Assembly (NCBI RefSeq): GCF_023343835.1
Contig: NC_064437.1
Span: 5,718,001 to 5,782,000, forward strand
DNA length: 64,000 bases
DNA from: Lagopus muta
Taxonomy: Eukaryota > Chordata > Aves > Galliformes > Phasianidae
Direction: 5' to 3'
The notes beneath the pieces were generated by a model, which was not told where the DNA came from, did not search any database, and saw nothing but the letters and a program-made list of their open reading frames with translations. Shown here one piece after another: positions 1 through 11,700 of this stretch; within the stretch, counting starts at the first letter, position 1, and every line of letters starts with the position of its first letter. The position numbers were made by a program, and so were the translations under genes.

Positions 1-57
1 TATTGATAGGCTGCAATGAGGTCACCCCGCAGCCTTCTCTTCTCCAGGCTGAAATCA
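1..57 (-). mobile_element. CR1 LINE fragment (3' part of ORF2)
   Basis: The first bases match, in reverse orientation, the stretch of CR1 reverse-transcriptase ORF that also occurs near 26,475-26,520 (shared core 'cttctccaggctgaa'). The left end lies outside the window. Similarity fades at about position 57. Confidence 0.6.
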
Positions 58-3000
58 CCCCCAAGCACATCACCAGAGTCACCTCCCAGAGGTGGCTGCT
101 TGCGAGGCACACCAGGCTCAGCACGAGCTCTGAGCACAGCACAAAGAAATACACAACACTGCAACCACAGACCCACAGAGTGGGAGAAGTGATGGAAGAA
201 CAAAAACCAGAAGCAAAGCTGCTGACGAAGAAGAAGAAAATGAGGGAACAGTTTCATTGAGCAGGTTGAAAGGAAAAAAAAATAATTAAGTACATCAGAT
301 GATAACTGAACTCCAGATCTGTGATTGTTTTGTTTCTATCTGCAATTTTTGCCCTGCAACCTCCCCCAGACTTCCTATAATCTGACTGGCTAACATATCA
401 AGTAATACGTTTTAAATGTTTTCATCTGATTTGCCCATTATTTTTGAATTTATCATAACTACATATTTACTATACATTCAGACTTACACATGGCTCATGC
501 TTATCTCAGCAACCCCGAACCAACCATCTAGATCACATGCAGAGTGCAAACAGGCAAGTCAACATGTGCACTGAGTTCAAAGAAGAGTTTTGACACTACA
601 AAACTGAACCTGGAAACTGAAAAGCTCCTCTAATAGTCAACGTCATTCACAAATGCAGAAGCTACTATGGGATTTAGAAGGCTCTTTGATGTGCTTCTTA
701 CACTGAACATCACCAACTCCTTTTAAGTTCATTGTACTACTTTTTAGAGAAATGTATCAGCATGTGTTTTCTTCACAGATATAATCTGTGAATTTTGTAG
801 TTCATGTATTCCACCTATTATTTCCCCAAACAAAATATAAATGTTTACGCTGAACTCATGTATAACGATTGAGTTATAAATAAAAAAGTTTCAGTATATC
901 ATAAACTAAAACTTTCACATGACAGTAATGTAAAACATTACAAGAATCTAGGACTAAGGCAAATGATTCCTAGGGTAACTATGGCACTTCTGTAACTGAA
1001 AGAGCACACGTGAATCTCTGACATAAGCATGGCTTAATTGCCAATCATCACCTGGTAGGAAATGACCTCTGATCCGAGTGCTGCGAAGACGGAAGGAAGG
1101 TTCCTTCCAGCTACCACTTCAACAACAACAACAAAGGGAACATGAGACCAATCCTCAACATTCTGCCTTTTTAGGCAGCCCCATGGATGTACTCTGGCAA
1201 AACTGAAGCACGAGTCAGTAAGCAAGACTCACAATGAAACGTTACCAGTAAACACAGAAAATACAGTCTACCAAATTATGACTCTTAACAGGAGAAGAGA
1301 TTTTTGCAATACATGCAAAGGCTCAAAACATTTCCAGTATCTCCAATCATACCCAATTCCTCTGTCACTAATCACCAATTGCTGGGAAATGGTCCTAAAA
1401 TAGTTACCAAAGTGAAATCTGCAGTGAAGTATTTTCATATACAAATAATAGCAGAAAAAAAAAACAGTTACAGGTTTGTCTAGCTCATTTTTTTTAACTG
1501 CTGCAAACTGCAGTCAGGCTAACAAACAGAAGAACATAGCATTGCATTGTTTTATATACAAAGCCATACCCTAAACAAGGCTCAGCATCACTGTGTAGAG
1601 TATCAGTGAATGCCTCAAGCCTCCACCAGAAAACTTTCACCTTTGTTAGTACATGGGAACTGAACCAGTAACAGAAATCCAAACAATTTTAAGAAAAATT
1701 AATACAATTATTAAGAAAAATTAATACAACTTTCAATTATAAAGTCCTACTACACTTTACTATCCAATTAATTCCTTAAAATATATATATATATATTAAA
1801 AATGCTTCTTGTTGATATTAAAAAGGAGGGAGGAAAGTACAGAAAACAGAAGGAAAACTATAAACTAGTAGCATGCAGTACAGCTCTTCATAGAAAAACA
1901 AAGATGATGCGGCATACCAGAATGCTTCCGCATCTTCAACACATTCCCTTAAACAACTGATGTTAACGTGACCCCACTGACTCACAAGGCAGATTCATCA
2001 TTTCAGTTGCCATCAAATCATTAAGAATATAAGCCATGTTTACAGCAAACAAGACATTTATATATTCTATATGCAACACGGAGGTGGCATGCAGAGTGCT
2101 ATCTGAAAATGATTCAATACAAAGATTGGTAATTGCTACTCAAGGACATCTAGCAAAACAAAAAATTAATCAAGTGGAAGTGCAACCTGAAGTCCCTGTA
2201 CATTTCCCAATGTACACCGGACAGAATACTCAAAAATACCTGCATTTGGACACTGTCACTTTAAGACATGAACATACAGCCACACTGCCATACAATGACA
2301 TCTCCAAATTTTACACAGAAACAAAACAACAGTAAAGTTCTGGGTTTTTTTAAACTCTTCTCACCGATCTTCATAACTGAATTAAACCAACACAAAACTA
2401 CTGTCCTAGCTTGTACCAGTACTGCTGAGAGCACTCTAGCTCCACACTTGCTCTAACACAGAAACATCTACTGACTGTGACTCTGTTCTTCACATAGTTT
2501 CTCACTTTTTTGTTTGCCTTTTTTATTCTACTCTAACAGAACTATGTGTAAAATCTGGTTGCCTGGACTTGCTTCTTTAAGTTAACTCCCACTTGAGCTA
2601 GAGAACGAACTGTGTAGGAACAGTCTATGCAGCACTGTCACCCCTCAGCTCCTGGCCACATACTACAGTGCCTTTAACAGCCATAATTTAAAAATGACTT
2701 TAGTAAAGCCCTTTATAATAGTTTAAGTGACCACTGCCAGATTTTCTCTGCCTTTTGCCTTCAGGCAACTTCATGCTGACTCGCTGTTATTTCGGAAGAA
2801 CGAGCATCCATGTTGCACACTTCTACTTATCCCTTACAGCATGATCTATCACACTTATCCTTTCGATAACAATATAGCATGTTTTGCTCTCGTTGCTAGT
2901 CAAACTCATTGGAATGGGTAGATATTCTGAATTCTACTTCAGTAGAAACTACTGTGTAAGTGAAGGATTCTCTGTATATCTTTTCAAACTTCCCATCCAC

Positions 3001-4850
3001 TTACATGAAGGGATGTAATTTTCCCAAATGTCCAAAATGTAACCAAAACAAAGTTAAGAGAAGTGAAAGCTGTTTCTGTCTCCTAAAACTCTCACTTGTT
3101 TCACCCATTTGCATTTGCTTATATATTTATTATCAATAAAAAAAGCTTTGTGAACTTACAGAGTCATTGTACTGAAATGTTTCTCAAGGCCCAAACCTTG
3201 CATGTCAGCTGACATCTCCGTTCATTTCAAAGTTCAAGTCTCATAAGACATCACAAGCAGAGCCCTAAAACAGGATTCCTGTAATCTCTTTCAACAATTT
3301 AATCTCAATCACTTAAAAAACAGCAGCATTTGCATAAAGGTTTCAAAGTACTCTATTAATATATTGGTATCTTCTAACAATGATCCGGATGCAATTCATC
3401 AGCACACACACTAACCATGGAAATTATCATCCCTCTTTTTTTATCTCCCTTAGCATCAGGGAGATCATTCTGATCAACAAAATATTAATACATAATTTAT
3501 CCCAAAAGCCACTTATTTTTGGCCAACTTCTATTCTACTGCAAAACTTCACTCTAATCCTTCTGCAAAACAACCACATACAGAGTCCATAAGAACACAAA
3601 ACTAACAAGCTTTTTTCCACCATGGTTTGCAGAGCTGGTGGACTGACAGCAACATACATTAAAAGGCTTATCATTCCTTGACCACAAGTTTTAATACTGC
3701 CTCTTTGTTCAGTCTCTACCTTTGTTCCCTGAGATAGCCATAGTCAGACTTCCCTAACTGAAATAAACTGTATTTCATCTCAGCCTTAGCCCCAGGTCTC
3801 AGATCCTGAAACGAGCATTTGAAAGTATTTAATCTCTTGCCTAATAACTGACTCAAAGCTAGCACAGAATTAACACCTAAAATCAGGGCTCAGAATTGCA
3901 GCTTTGTGGTGTTTTTTCTTCTTCCCTCACAAACGAAAGAAGAAAATGGACAATTACAGAACCCACCACAACATGTCTGAAGATGATAACTCATTAGGTT
4001 TGTATCAGAGTCTGAATTAGATGGAGGCACAGCTGAGATTTTAGGTCCTTTTTCAGCTTCCATTTCAGACTCCCCAAACCTCTGTGGAGAGATTTCTAAT
4101 TTTGTCTCTCTTGGGTCAAGGAGATGGTTCTTGTAGCTTTGCATGCCATAATTTAAAGAAGAAAGAAAGTGCACCACTGGCTACAAACAACAAGGGATTC
4201 TGTTGTTTTAATCACTGAAGGTACATCTAAGATCAGGATTCATTCCATGCAATCAAAAATGGTTTGCTAATAAAAGCTAATTAAGCTTTAAAACATCATA
4301 TGGTCAATAAATGCTGTCCAAAGAAAATAAAAGCTTTTATTCAAGCAGAATATCTTTATTTGCTTATTGAGCCCCTTCCAGTTCTGGGTTCAGCCTGGAC
4401 CAACATACTGAAGGCAGCGTTGTTCTGGAATTCTAATCCAATCCAACTACACTTAATGTGAAGGTCACCAGATTTTGAGACTCCCTATTTAGTCAACTTC
4501 TAATTTCTGAATTGAATGAAAGCATGTGTAAGAATTAAACCCTCTGACAGATTTTTTAAAAAAAGAAAAAAAAAAAACCACAAGCTTTGTCACAAAACAA
4601 TCAGTAATATCTCTATAAATAAACAAAATAACACCAAAACAGAAAGTCTATCAATTCCCAGCTGCCACTTGGTTCTCAGTGTGGTTAGAAGATAAAAGCA
4701 GTTCTCCAGCTGCCCTTCATCACACGCACCTCTTTAACCCTAACATTTAAGAGCAGGTCACTAACCCACCTCTGCACGGAGTCTGACATGCCCCAAGTGC
4801 CGGTTATTCCTAGACTGAAACACGACTACAGTTTCGCTTAATTAGAGATG
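58..4850. other. AT-rich non-coding DNA, inferred intron 1 of ZFYVE9
   Basis: I see no exon-like reading frame with splice sites here. Open frames are short and unlike any protein I recognise. If the exon ending at 5,459 is ZFYVE9 exon 1 (minus strand), this stretch is the start of its first intron. It contains A-rich runs, for example near 4,557-4,580, and one short AT microsatellite. Confidence 0.4.
1780..1796. repeat. (AT)n microsatellite
   Basis: A short uninterrupted run of alternating A and T in AT-rich surroundings. Confidence 0.8.
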
Positions 4851-5458
4851 TTACAAAACGCATCCCGCCTGCTGGCCCCATCCCCCCCTACCACCACCAC
4901 CATTGCAGGAGGGACTTGTTACACATCGCGATGAGCAAGTCACATTCGGCGCCCGGGGACAGAGCGCGGATCCAGCCATAAAAAGGGCACGAGACGCAAA
5001 CGGGGATCCTCCCCGCCCTTCTGGGGCGCTGGGCCAGGCCCGGGGCGGCGGGGGGGAGCCTCGCAGCGGCACACGGAGGGGGTCCAGGGGAGGCTGCGGA
5101 GCCCGCCGAGCGGTCCTCCTCCGGGGGCCGTGCCGGGGGAGGGGCAGGCCGGGGAGCAGCACCCAGGGACGGCGGAGAACGGCGGTATGGGGCTGGCAGG
5201 GCCGAGGGGAGCTCGCTGCTTTCCCCTCGGCCGGGCGCCCGACCCCGGGGCCGCACGCGAGGGACGAGAGCGGCGGGGCGAGGGGCACGCGGAGCCTCCG
5301 CGCTATCCCCACCCCCCCTTCCCGGTGCTCCCGGCTCGGCTCGGGCGTCGGAGCCCTCCCTGGCCGCCCGCGGGGCCTCGCTCCGAGTAGAGGGGCCTGG
5401 GGAGCGGGGTTCCTCGGCCTTCCGAGCCCGGGGACGGAGGAGGGCCGGGCTCACTCAC

Positions 5459-5700
5459 CTCGGCGGGCGGCAGGCGCCGCCGGGTCTGCATGGCGAGGGG
5501 GATCCCCCCGGGGCCGCGCTCCTCCAGCCGCCGCCGCTCGCTCCCGGGCGGGCCCCGCTGTCCCCGCGAGCGCTGGAGAGACCGGCGCCCGCCCTCACCG
5601 CCCGCCAGCCGGGCTCCGCTCGCTGGCTCCGCGGCCGAGGCCGCCGCAGCTCCCGGCAGGCAGCGCCCCCTGGCCGGGCCCAGCGGCAGCGCACGGCACT
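5459..5700 (-). other. ZFYVE9: Putative first exon of ZFYVE9 (5' UTR)
   Basis: On the minus strand the sequence CCGCCGAG is followed by GTGAGTGAG, a near-consensus donor; the exon ends at 5,459. The 5' limit is not visible and 5,700 is a guess. An ATG at 5,492-5,490 opens 11 codons up to the donor; I do not recognise these as the ZFYVE9 N-terminus, so it may be an upstream ATG. ZFYVE9 (SARA) is an endosomal FYVE-domain protein that presents SMAD2/3 to TGF-beta receptors. None of its coding sequence is recognisable in this window, so the name rests only on gene order next to BTF3L4. Confidence 0.4.
5661..5673 (-). promoter_or_regulatory. CTCF-like site
   Basis: The minus strand reads CCAGGGGGCGCTG, a close match to the core of the CTCF consensus, inside the CpG island. 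Confidence 0.45.
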
Positions 5701-6300
5701 GCGGCACCTGACGCACCCCCGCCCCGCCACCTCCGGATCGCACGCCCATACGCGCGCCCAAGTGGGAGCGACGCGACTCCCGGGAGCCGCCCGCAAATGG
5801 CAGCGTGTGGGAGCCGCGCGCGTCGCATCGGGTGCTCCGTGCTTCACGCCTCCGAACGGCAGCCGGGGACGCCCTACGCTGTGCGGACGCGGCGGTACCG
5901 GCACGCCCGGGGTGCGCGCGGAGACACCCGCTGAAAGGCAGCTCCAGAGAGAAAAAAAACACACTGGCTCCTCACAAAAGCGGACTCAGAAGTGCTCTCG
6001 GACTCCGTCAGCAAAACCGTCTCTCCAGCGCTTCGCCCGTGTGTGCGCGTTGCGCACCGGGCTGAAGAGGGGGCGGACAACCGCCGGCTCCCGCGCACGG
6101 CTCCGGTTTGAACCGCCGGCCGGAGCCCGAGGGCCCGGCTTACGGGCTTCGCTCACCGCCTCAGCCGCGTGCCGCCGCGCCCCGCCCGCGCTCACGGCCA
6201 ACGCCTCAGGAGCGCTGAGGGAGCTGTCGGCGGGTTGGGCTCCGCCTGCTTCCTACGCTGCCGTGAGCCCCAGGGAGCGAATCGGGGGCTGCTCGCCCAT

Positions 6301-7206
6301 CCCGCTGGAAATCAAAAGGAAGCACTTAGTGTTTATTCATTGATTCTGGTAGAACGATGCGCTTTTCAGGGAGAAAACACAAGATGCTCCCCACTAAGTG
6401 AATCATCAATCTGTGGACAAAGAGCTGAGGAGATAAAAAACGCTGATCGTGTCTGGTAGCAGCACATTAAATAGAAGTGGAATTTGCTTTCTCCTGTAAA
6501 GCATTCCAGGTTAACCCCAACGTGCCGTCTGTGGCAATTAGTGGTGCCACGCTTGTAAAGCACTGATGAGTTCTGATCCAGCACAGTGCACAGTCACTGC
6601 CCTCAGAACAGCCCTCATACAACAGCTCACACAGCTAAACACACGGCCTGCCTGACAGAAAGAAAGTACAGCATCAGCAATCTGACACTTCATGCCCTCC
6701 AGCCAAGTGCACGCCTGTGGTTCCCCAACTACCTATGTCTCATAGTTATATTGCTACCAGAATTTTGTTCTGTTTTATACGGCTGTGCTGCCAGATACCT
6801 GGAATGAAAGTATCCTTCTCGTCTCCACAATGTGATCCCTCTGCTAGGGAAGAATTTGGGCATGAGTAATGATAAACACTGTGTGCAAACAATAATTTTG
6901 GTCCCAAGTCCCAGCAATGCCATAAGGCATGGACCATTTATTTGGCACATTCAGTACAACTATGAAAAAAAAAAACAAAACTTCAGCTCTTTATAGTGCA
7001 TCAGCTTCATGTCAGTGAGCATCTAGCGCACTGGGACAAGAAAAATATGCCTAATAATGCCCTAGATGGTAGCACGGACATTTGGCATTGATTTAACCAC
7101 CTCTCTCCCTAAGTCTTTCACCGTCTTTGCCCAGCTGCTTGTGAGAAGGTACCAAGGAAGAGGACAGCTTGGGTATGTGGAGAGTCCAGCTCACACAAAG
7201 GTGGGG
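6301..7206. other. Non-coding, nothing recognised
   Basis: Unique-looking DNA just right of the CpG island. I see no splice-bounded exon, RNA gene or repeat. Confidence 0.4.
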
Positions 7207-7285
7207 AATCACAGAGTCACAGAATGGCCCCAGCTGAAAGGGACCTCAAGGATCACGAATCTCCAACCCCCCTGCCACAGAACTG
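7207..7285 (-). mobile_element. CR1 3' end fragment
   Basis: The text 'agaatggccccagctgaaa' followed by 'gggacctcaaggatca' is the reverse complement of the CR1 3' terminal region, preceded by the cacagagtcacagaa motif seen at other CR1 tails (compare 42,097). It is heavily 5'-truncated, as usual for CR1. Confidence 0.8.
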
Positions 7286-7479
7286 CAAAGAGGATGAGGA
7301 GACCATGGTTAGAAAGGTGAGGGGAAGCCATGGCGTGCCATAGTTGAGGGGGGCAGCTGAAAGTTGCAGGGTCAATACAAAGATAGGGATTTGTAGCAGC
7401 ATACATGCATTGAGAGCTGGGAGTTATGGGCAACTGATACAGCAATAGTTATAGAGAATTAAGGAGAATGTTTAAACTA

Positions 7480-8750
7480 CCTGGCAAAACTTGCAGAAAC
7501 TTGGGGGAAAAGGAAGCTTGGCAATGATCTGAGTCTGTTACTGGATGGAAACAGTAGAAATGTGAACAATAACACAGGAAGGTGGAAGAGCTCAATAAGT
7601 ATTTCTGGTCTGCATTTGGGGAAGAGCCAGGTGATACACAAATACAGTACGATGATGATGAGATACATTCCATTGCAACAGGCTCTGAGGGGGATGTTAA
7701 ACAGAAGCTAATAGCTGGGTATCAGCAGGTCTAGGCAACTTGTGTCCAAAAGTTTTAAAAGCACTGGCACAGAGTATCTCTAGACAATTAACGTCAATTT
7801 TCAACAAATCTTGGAATGCTGTTCCAGAAGACTGGATGAAATATTGCACCAACATTTCAAGAGGGTAAACAAGGTGACCAGAGTAATTGTGGCTTGCCAG
7901 ACCGACAAGAATTCTGGGCAACATAATGGGACATGGGCTGCATTACATGATTAGAAAAGAATTAAAGCATGGAAACAAAATTAATGCAAATTAATGTGGA
8001 AAACAAATCTTGCCAAAATAATTTGATTTTTAATGGCATTACAAGTTTGGTTGATCAAGGTAAGTAGGTCTGTGAAATACTTGTTAGCTTGAAACACTTT
8101 AATTAAGAAACCAGAATGATACGGACTCATTACAGCACATACTAAACTCTTTAAATTCTGTCTAACTGGCAGTTACAAATTAGGGAAATAAGAAGGCATC
8201 ATCAAAGAACATGTTTCTGTGTCACATGGTGATTGGTTCTATGGTATTATATCTTTAGTAATGGCTTCAAGGAGAACATAAAACCATCACCAAGTCTGTG
8301 AGTGATGTGAACAATAAGGATCAACAAAAACAAGTCAGAACGTAGAGTATCTGAGACAGCTTGATAGCAAGTAATGTGCATTTCTGTACAGCCAGATGTA
8401 AATACGTGCACCAAAGAGTACAGGTCATGATTACAGGATGGGAGAACTTATGCTATAACAAGTTAATGCTCAAAAACCTCAAGAGACATCACAAATAATC
8501 AGAAGCAGATGAGCAGGTGGTATGGTGCTGTGGCCGGCAGGATAATATAATCCTTGGTTATATAAACAGAAGAATATAGAATTATGTCTTTATTTTTATC
8601 TGGCACAAGTCCAACTGCTCCTGAAATCTGATATTCAGATTTCCTCATAGAAGCTGGAAAAGAGGCGGTCCAGAGAAGAACAGCAAGAATGATTCAGACA
8701 GAAAGTCAAAACATTAAATCTGTTTCCATGTCTATAAGAAAGTGAAGGGC
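7480..8750 (+). mobile_element. Ancient CR1/L3-like LINE remnant
   Basis: Several stretches resemble, in order on the plus strand, the reverse-transcriptase region of old CR1/L3-type LINEs as I remember them: a part around 7,740-7,960 (after 'ttgtgtccaaaagtttta'), 'ttacaagtttggttgatcaa' near 8,040, and an 'agaagaacagcaagaatgat' block near 8,675. No long reading frame survives, so it is old and inactive. Edges are approximate. This is recognition by memory of the family, not an alignment. Confidence 0.5.
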
Positions 8751-11700
8751 TGACTCAATCAATCACACGTTTTAAGTACTTCCAGAATTCAGTGACTATA
8801 CTAAAGGCAGTTTCGTTCACCTTGCCAGTGAGGTCTTTTACCAAGTGAATTAATTATTGAGACACTTCAGGGAGGAACAAGTTAGGTGAGGTGCTTGTCA
8901 GAGACAACTACAAGATCCTAGCTGTGGATTGTTGTTGCTTGTCTATGCAGAAGTGGATTTCCTTGGGCACTAAGACGAAGCAACTTGTCATCCCCTTCAG
9001 CATCATCTGACACAGATCATGTGTCTCTGAGCACATGATGGGAGCAGCCATCTGGATGCTAATGTTTACATGAGCTGAAGGAATGAGTGTAGTTGTTCAC
9101 AGAAGGCAAATTCTTTGAAGTGTATTACATACAAAGATAACACTTCTTACTCGAGAAGTCTGACATACATTGCTGGAAGCTGGGAACTCCTTGCAAATTA
9201 CACTATATGATTATCCTGCTACTAATTTCTTATTTGGCATCTGCTTCTGTCTGTTCTCACAGGCAGGCTACTGATCTATCTCATGGCAAGCAGAGGAAGA
9301 TCAGTTTCAATTTAAACCAACCCTGGCCCAGCCTTGATCCGTGAACAGTAGAGTGGAAGTTTTGGTGGGAGCACAGAATGGATATTTAGTGGTAAAGTGG
9401 CATAGGTGCAGAACAGAGCCAGTGGAGAGAAGAGGAACATATGATACTGAAAAGTCAAAGACAGAATTGAATAGGGGATTGGAGATGAGGCTCTGAACAT
9501 CTCCAGAATCTCACATTGATCAAAATAATTTTAAGTTTCCTGACTGCTCTTGTATCATTAAACAATTAGGAAACTCACAGCAGAATGCTCATCACTTTCC
9601 TTGTGTGGTTCCTGATCCACGCATGCAGCCTCCTGTTGATATTTGTGATCTCAAATGGGAAGGGCAGGTGCTGTGAACCTGAGTCAAAACGCCTTGGATG
9701 ACCATCGCCTTTGTTCACAGTTCCATGGAACAAAATATAGGCTTTTTCCACATAGTTGCTAGTAACTGTTTGCATACCACAATCCTACAAAAAACAATAC
9801 TTTAACTATTCATTACTACCACCTCTGCCGATGGACTGCTTAATGATCTCTTATTACAGTTTCTACTGTGAAAACCAACTCTGATTACACCCTTCCAAAA
9901 ACACTGAGACCTGCCGTGAGGATTACAATGCAATGATTTTGCCCTCTAGTGGCTGAATGACTTAGTCCAGCTCCTGTGGTGACTCTTCATACGTCTTTAC
10001 AACATCACTAGCCTTGAATATTTGATTTTTTTTTTAATTTATTTTATGCAGGCTTCATCCACTACACTTAAGTACAACCTGCATCAGAACAATCTGAATA
10101 AATAGAAAAGCTTATCCAGACAACTTCAGGAGGGTATATTAAGGTTAACTCACTGTTTAATGAGTCATACAATAAAGCCACTAATACCTGGGCACTTAAT
10201 TAACATATAATGTATTTTCTGCCAGATGTGATTTAATCTCTAGCAAAGAAAAAAACCTGCTAGGTCACCAACTCCATGCATGGGTCAGTTTAGAGTCTTT
10301 CTATGATAATACATATTCTTGTTTTGTCCAGTTTAAATTCTAAACATCATATATTCTTAGGAATAATAAAGATGGTATTTTAAACCTTTCCAGCAGTACA
10401 CTCTCATAGGTTACACATTTAAAATCTGGTTTACTAGCTATACTGGCTACCTTTTGAAATATCCATCAATTTTCTCTCCATATTCCAGACACTGGCCCAG
10501 ATGCTTTAAGAGATTATGTGTCTGTACCTGTTCTAAATTTCTGTTGAGCAAGGCCTTTGGACCTTAGATTTTTTCATTTTCTCTCCCTCCAGTTGCCCAC
10601 TTTAGTTTGGTAGACCAAGCTTCTTATGGAAACAATATTTATTCAAATTGCTTGTCTAGAGTTCAAAAGATTAACTTCATCTTCCTAAAATGCTGCAAAA
10701 TGTGCATTTTTCATTTGAAGATCTAAAAGCACATTACAAATAGTTGAAACTCTTAAACAACCTGCTCCACATCATTCAGAAACACATTTAAGGGTTTGAA
10801 CTAGAATCATAGAATTCTTGAGTTTACTTCGTATCCCGTGTATCTCAGCTATGGTAGAATTTAGTTTCCTCAGTTGTATAAAGTCTTCCATCTTTCAAAG
10901 ACGATGGAGTTCCAGGAATAATACTGAAGCTGTGCCAGAGGATGGTGGCAAGTTGGAGAATTGTGACTCTCATTGTTTGGATAAAGGTCGTAATTCATGC
11001 CAAGCTGGTCTAAAAATTCTGCATGAAGTGTGATATATTGATGGAGGAGGAGGGACTGGTTTATCTCACAGCTTCAGGAAGGAATTTCCTGAGCCTGTTC
11101 TAAAAAGCCATGTACCCTTTTCCATACATGCAACCAACATATCTGTGCTTCATGGCCAGTGGGAGTAACAGTGGCAAAACAGCAGGTGATTTTTTATCTT
11201 AGTCTCCAAAACAGGACCAGATGCAAGTCTGCAAGGGAGCTTACAAGATGTTAAAGTAGATCTACATAAATAACATTCCCAGGCATTTGTGTGGGCTTCA
11301 GTGAATGTGCTCCGGACTTGGTGCGTTGTTAAGGCAAGGCTTACTCAGAATGCTGGCTGAGGACAAAATGCATCAGACACTTCAGAACGGAATTCCACCA
11401 GCAAAGCAGCAACACAGAGGGTGTTTTGTGGAGGATTTTCGAATGACTGTTTCTCCGAACAGAGACTCGCTCCCTCAAATGTCAACGTTTTAGATGCAAG
11501 GAAAATTCTAAGGACAACTCAATTTTAGAGAAAATGCTTCAATTTTAGTTGTAAGTACAAAACAAAAATATTTCAAAGTGAAAAATCATACCAACATAAG
11601 TATGATTAAATAATCCACTATTAAGAATGTTGAAGTGACACCTTTTGGCACGTGTGTTTTCTTGTTTCCTCCAATGTAACTACCAACCAAAAGGTTGTCA

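Larger units (their letters stand above)
4880..6300. promoter_or_regulatory. CpG island, probable ZFYVE9 promoter
   Basis: Base composition switches abruptly from AT-rich to strongly GC-rich with dense CpG from about 4,880 to 6,300. All six frames become open here, which is what GC-rich DNA does by chance. The island contains a minus-strand exon with a good splice donor at 5,457-5,458, so it looks like a promoter for a gene running leftwards. In human the gene after BTF3L4 in this direction is ZFYVE9, in the matching orientation; that assignment is synteny-based inference. Confidence 0.75.

Noticed and set aside
3890-4177. 95-codon minus-strand frame as a possible ZFYVE9 exon
   Set aside because: Orientation fits, but I see no matching ZFYVE9 sequence and no convincing acceptor/donor pair.
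4903-5934. A 343-codon plus-strand open frame in the first CpG island
   Set aside because: All frames on both strands are open here because of GC-rich composition; the peptide is low-complexity Gly/Arg/Pro/Ala, has no ATG-led family match, and runs antisense through the minus-strand splice donor.
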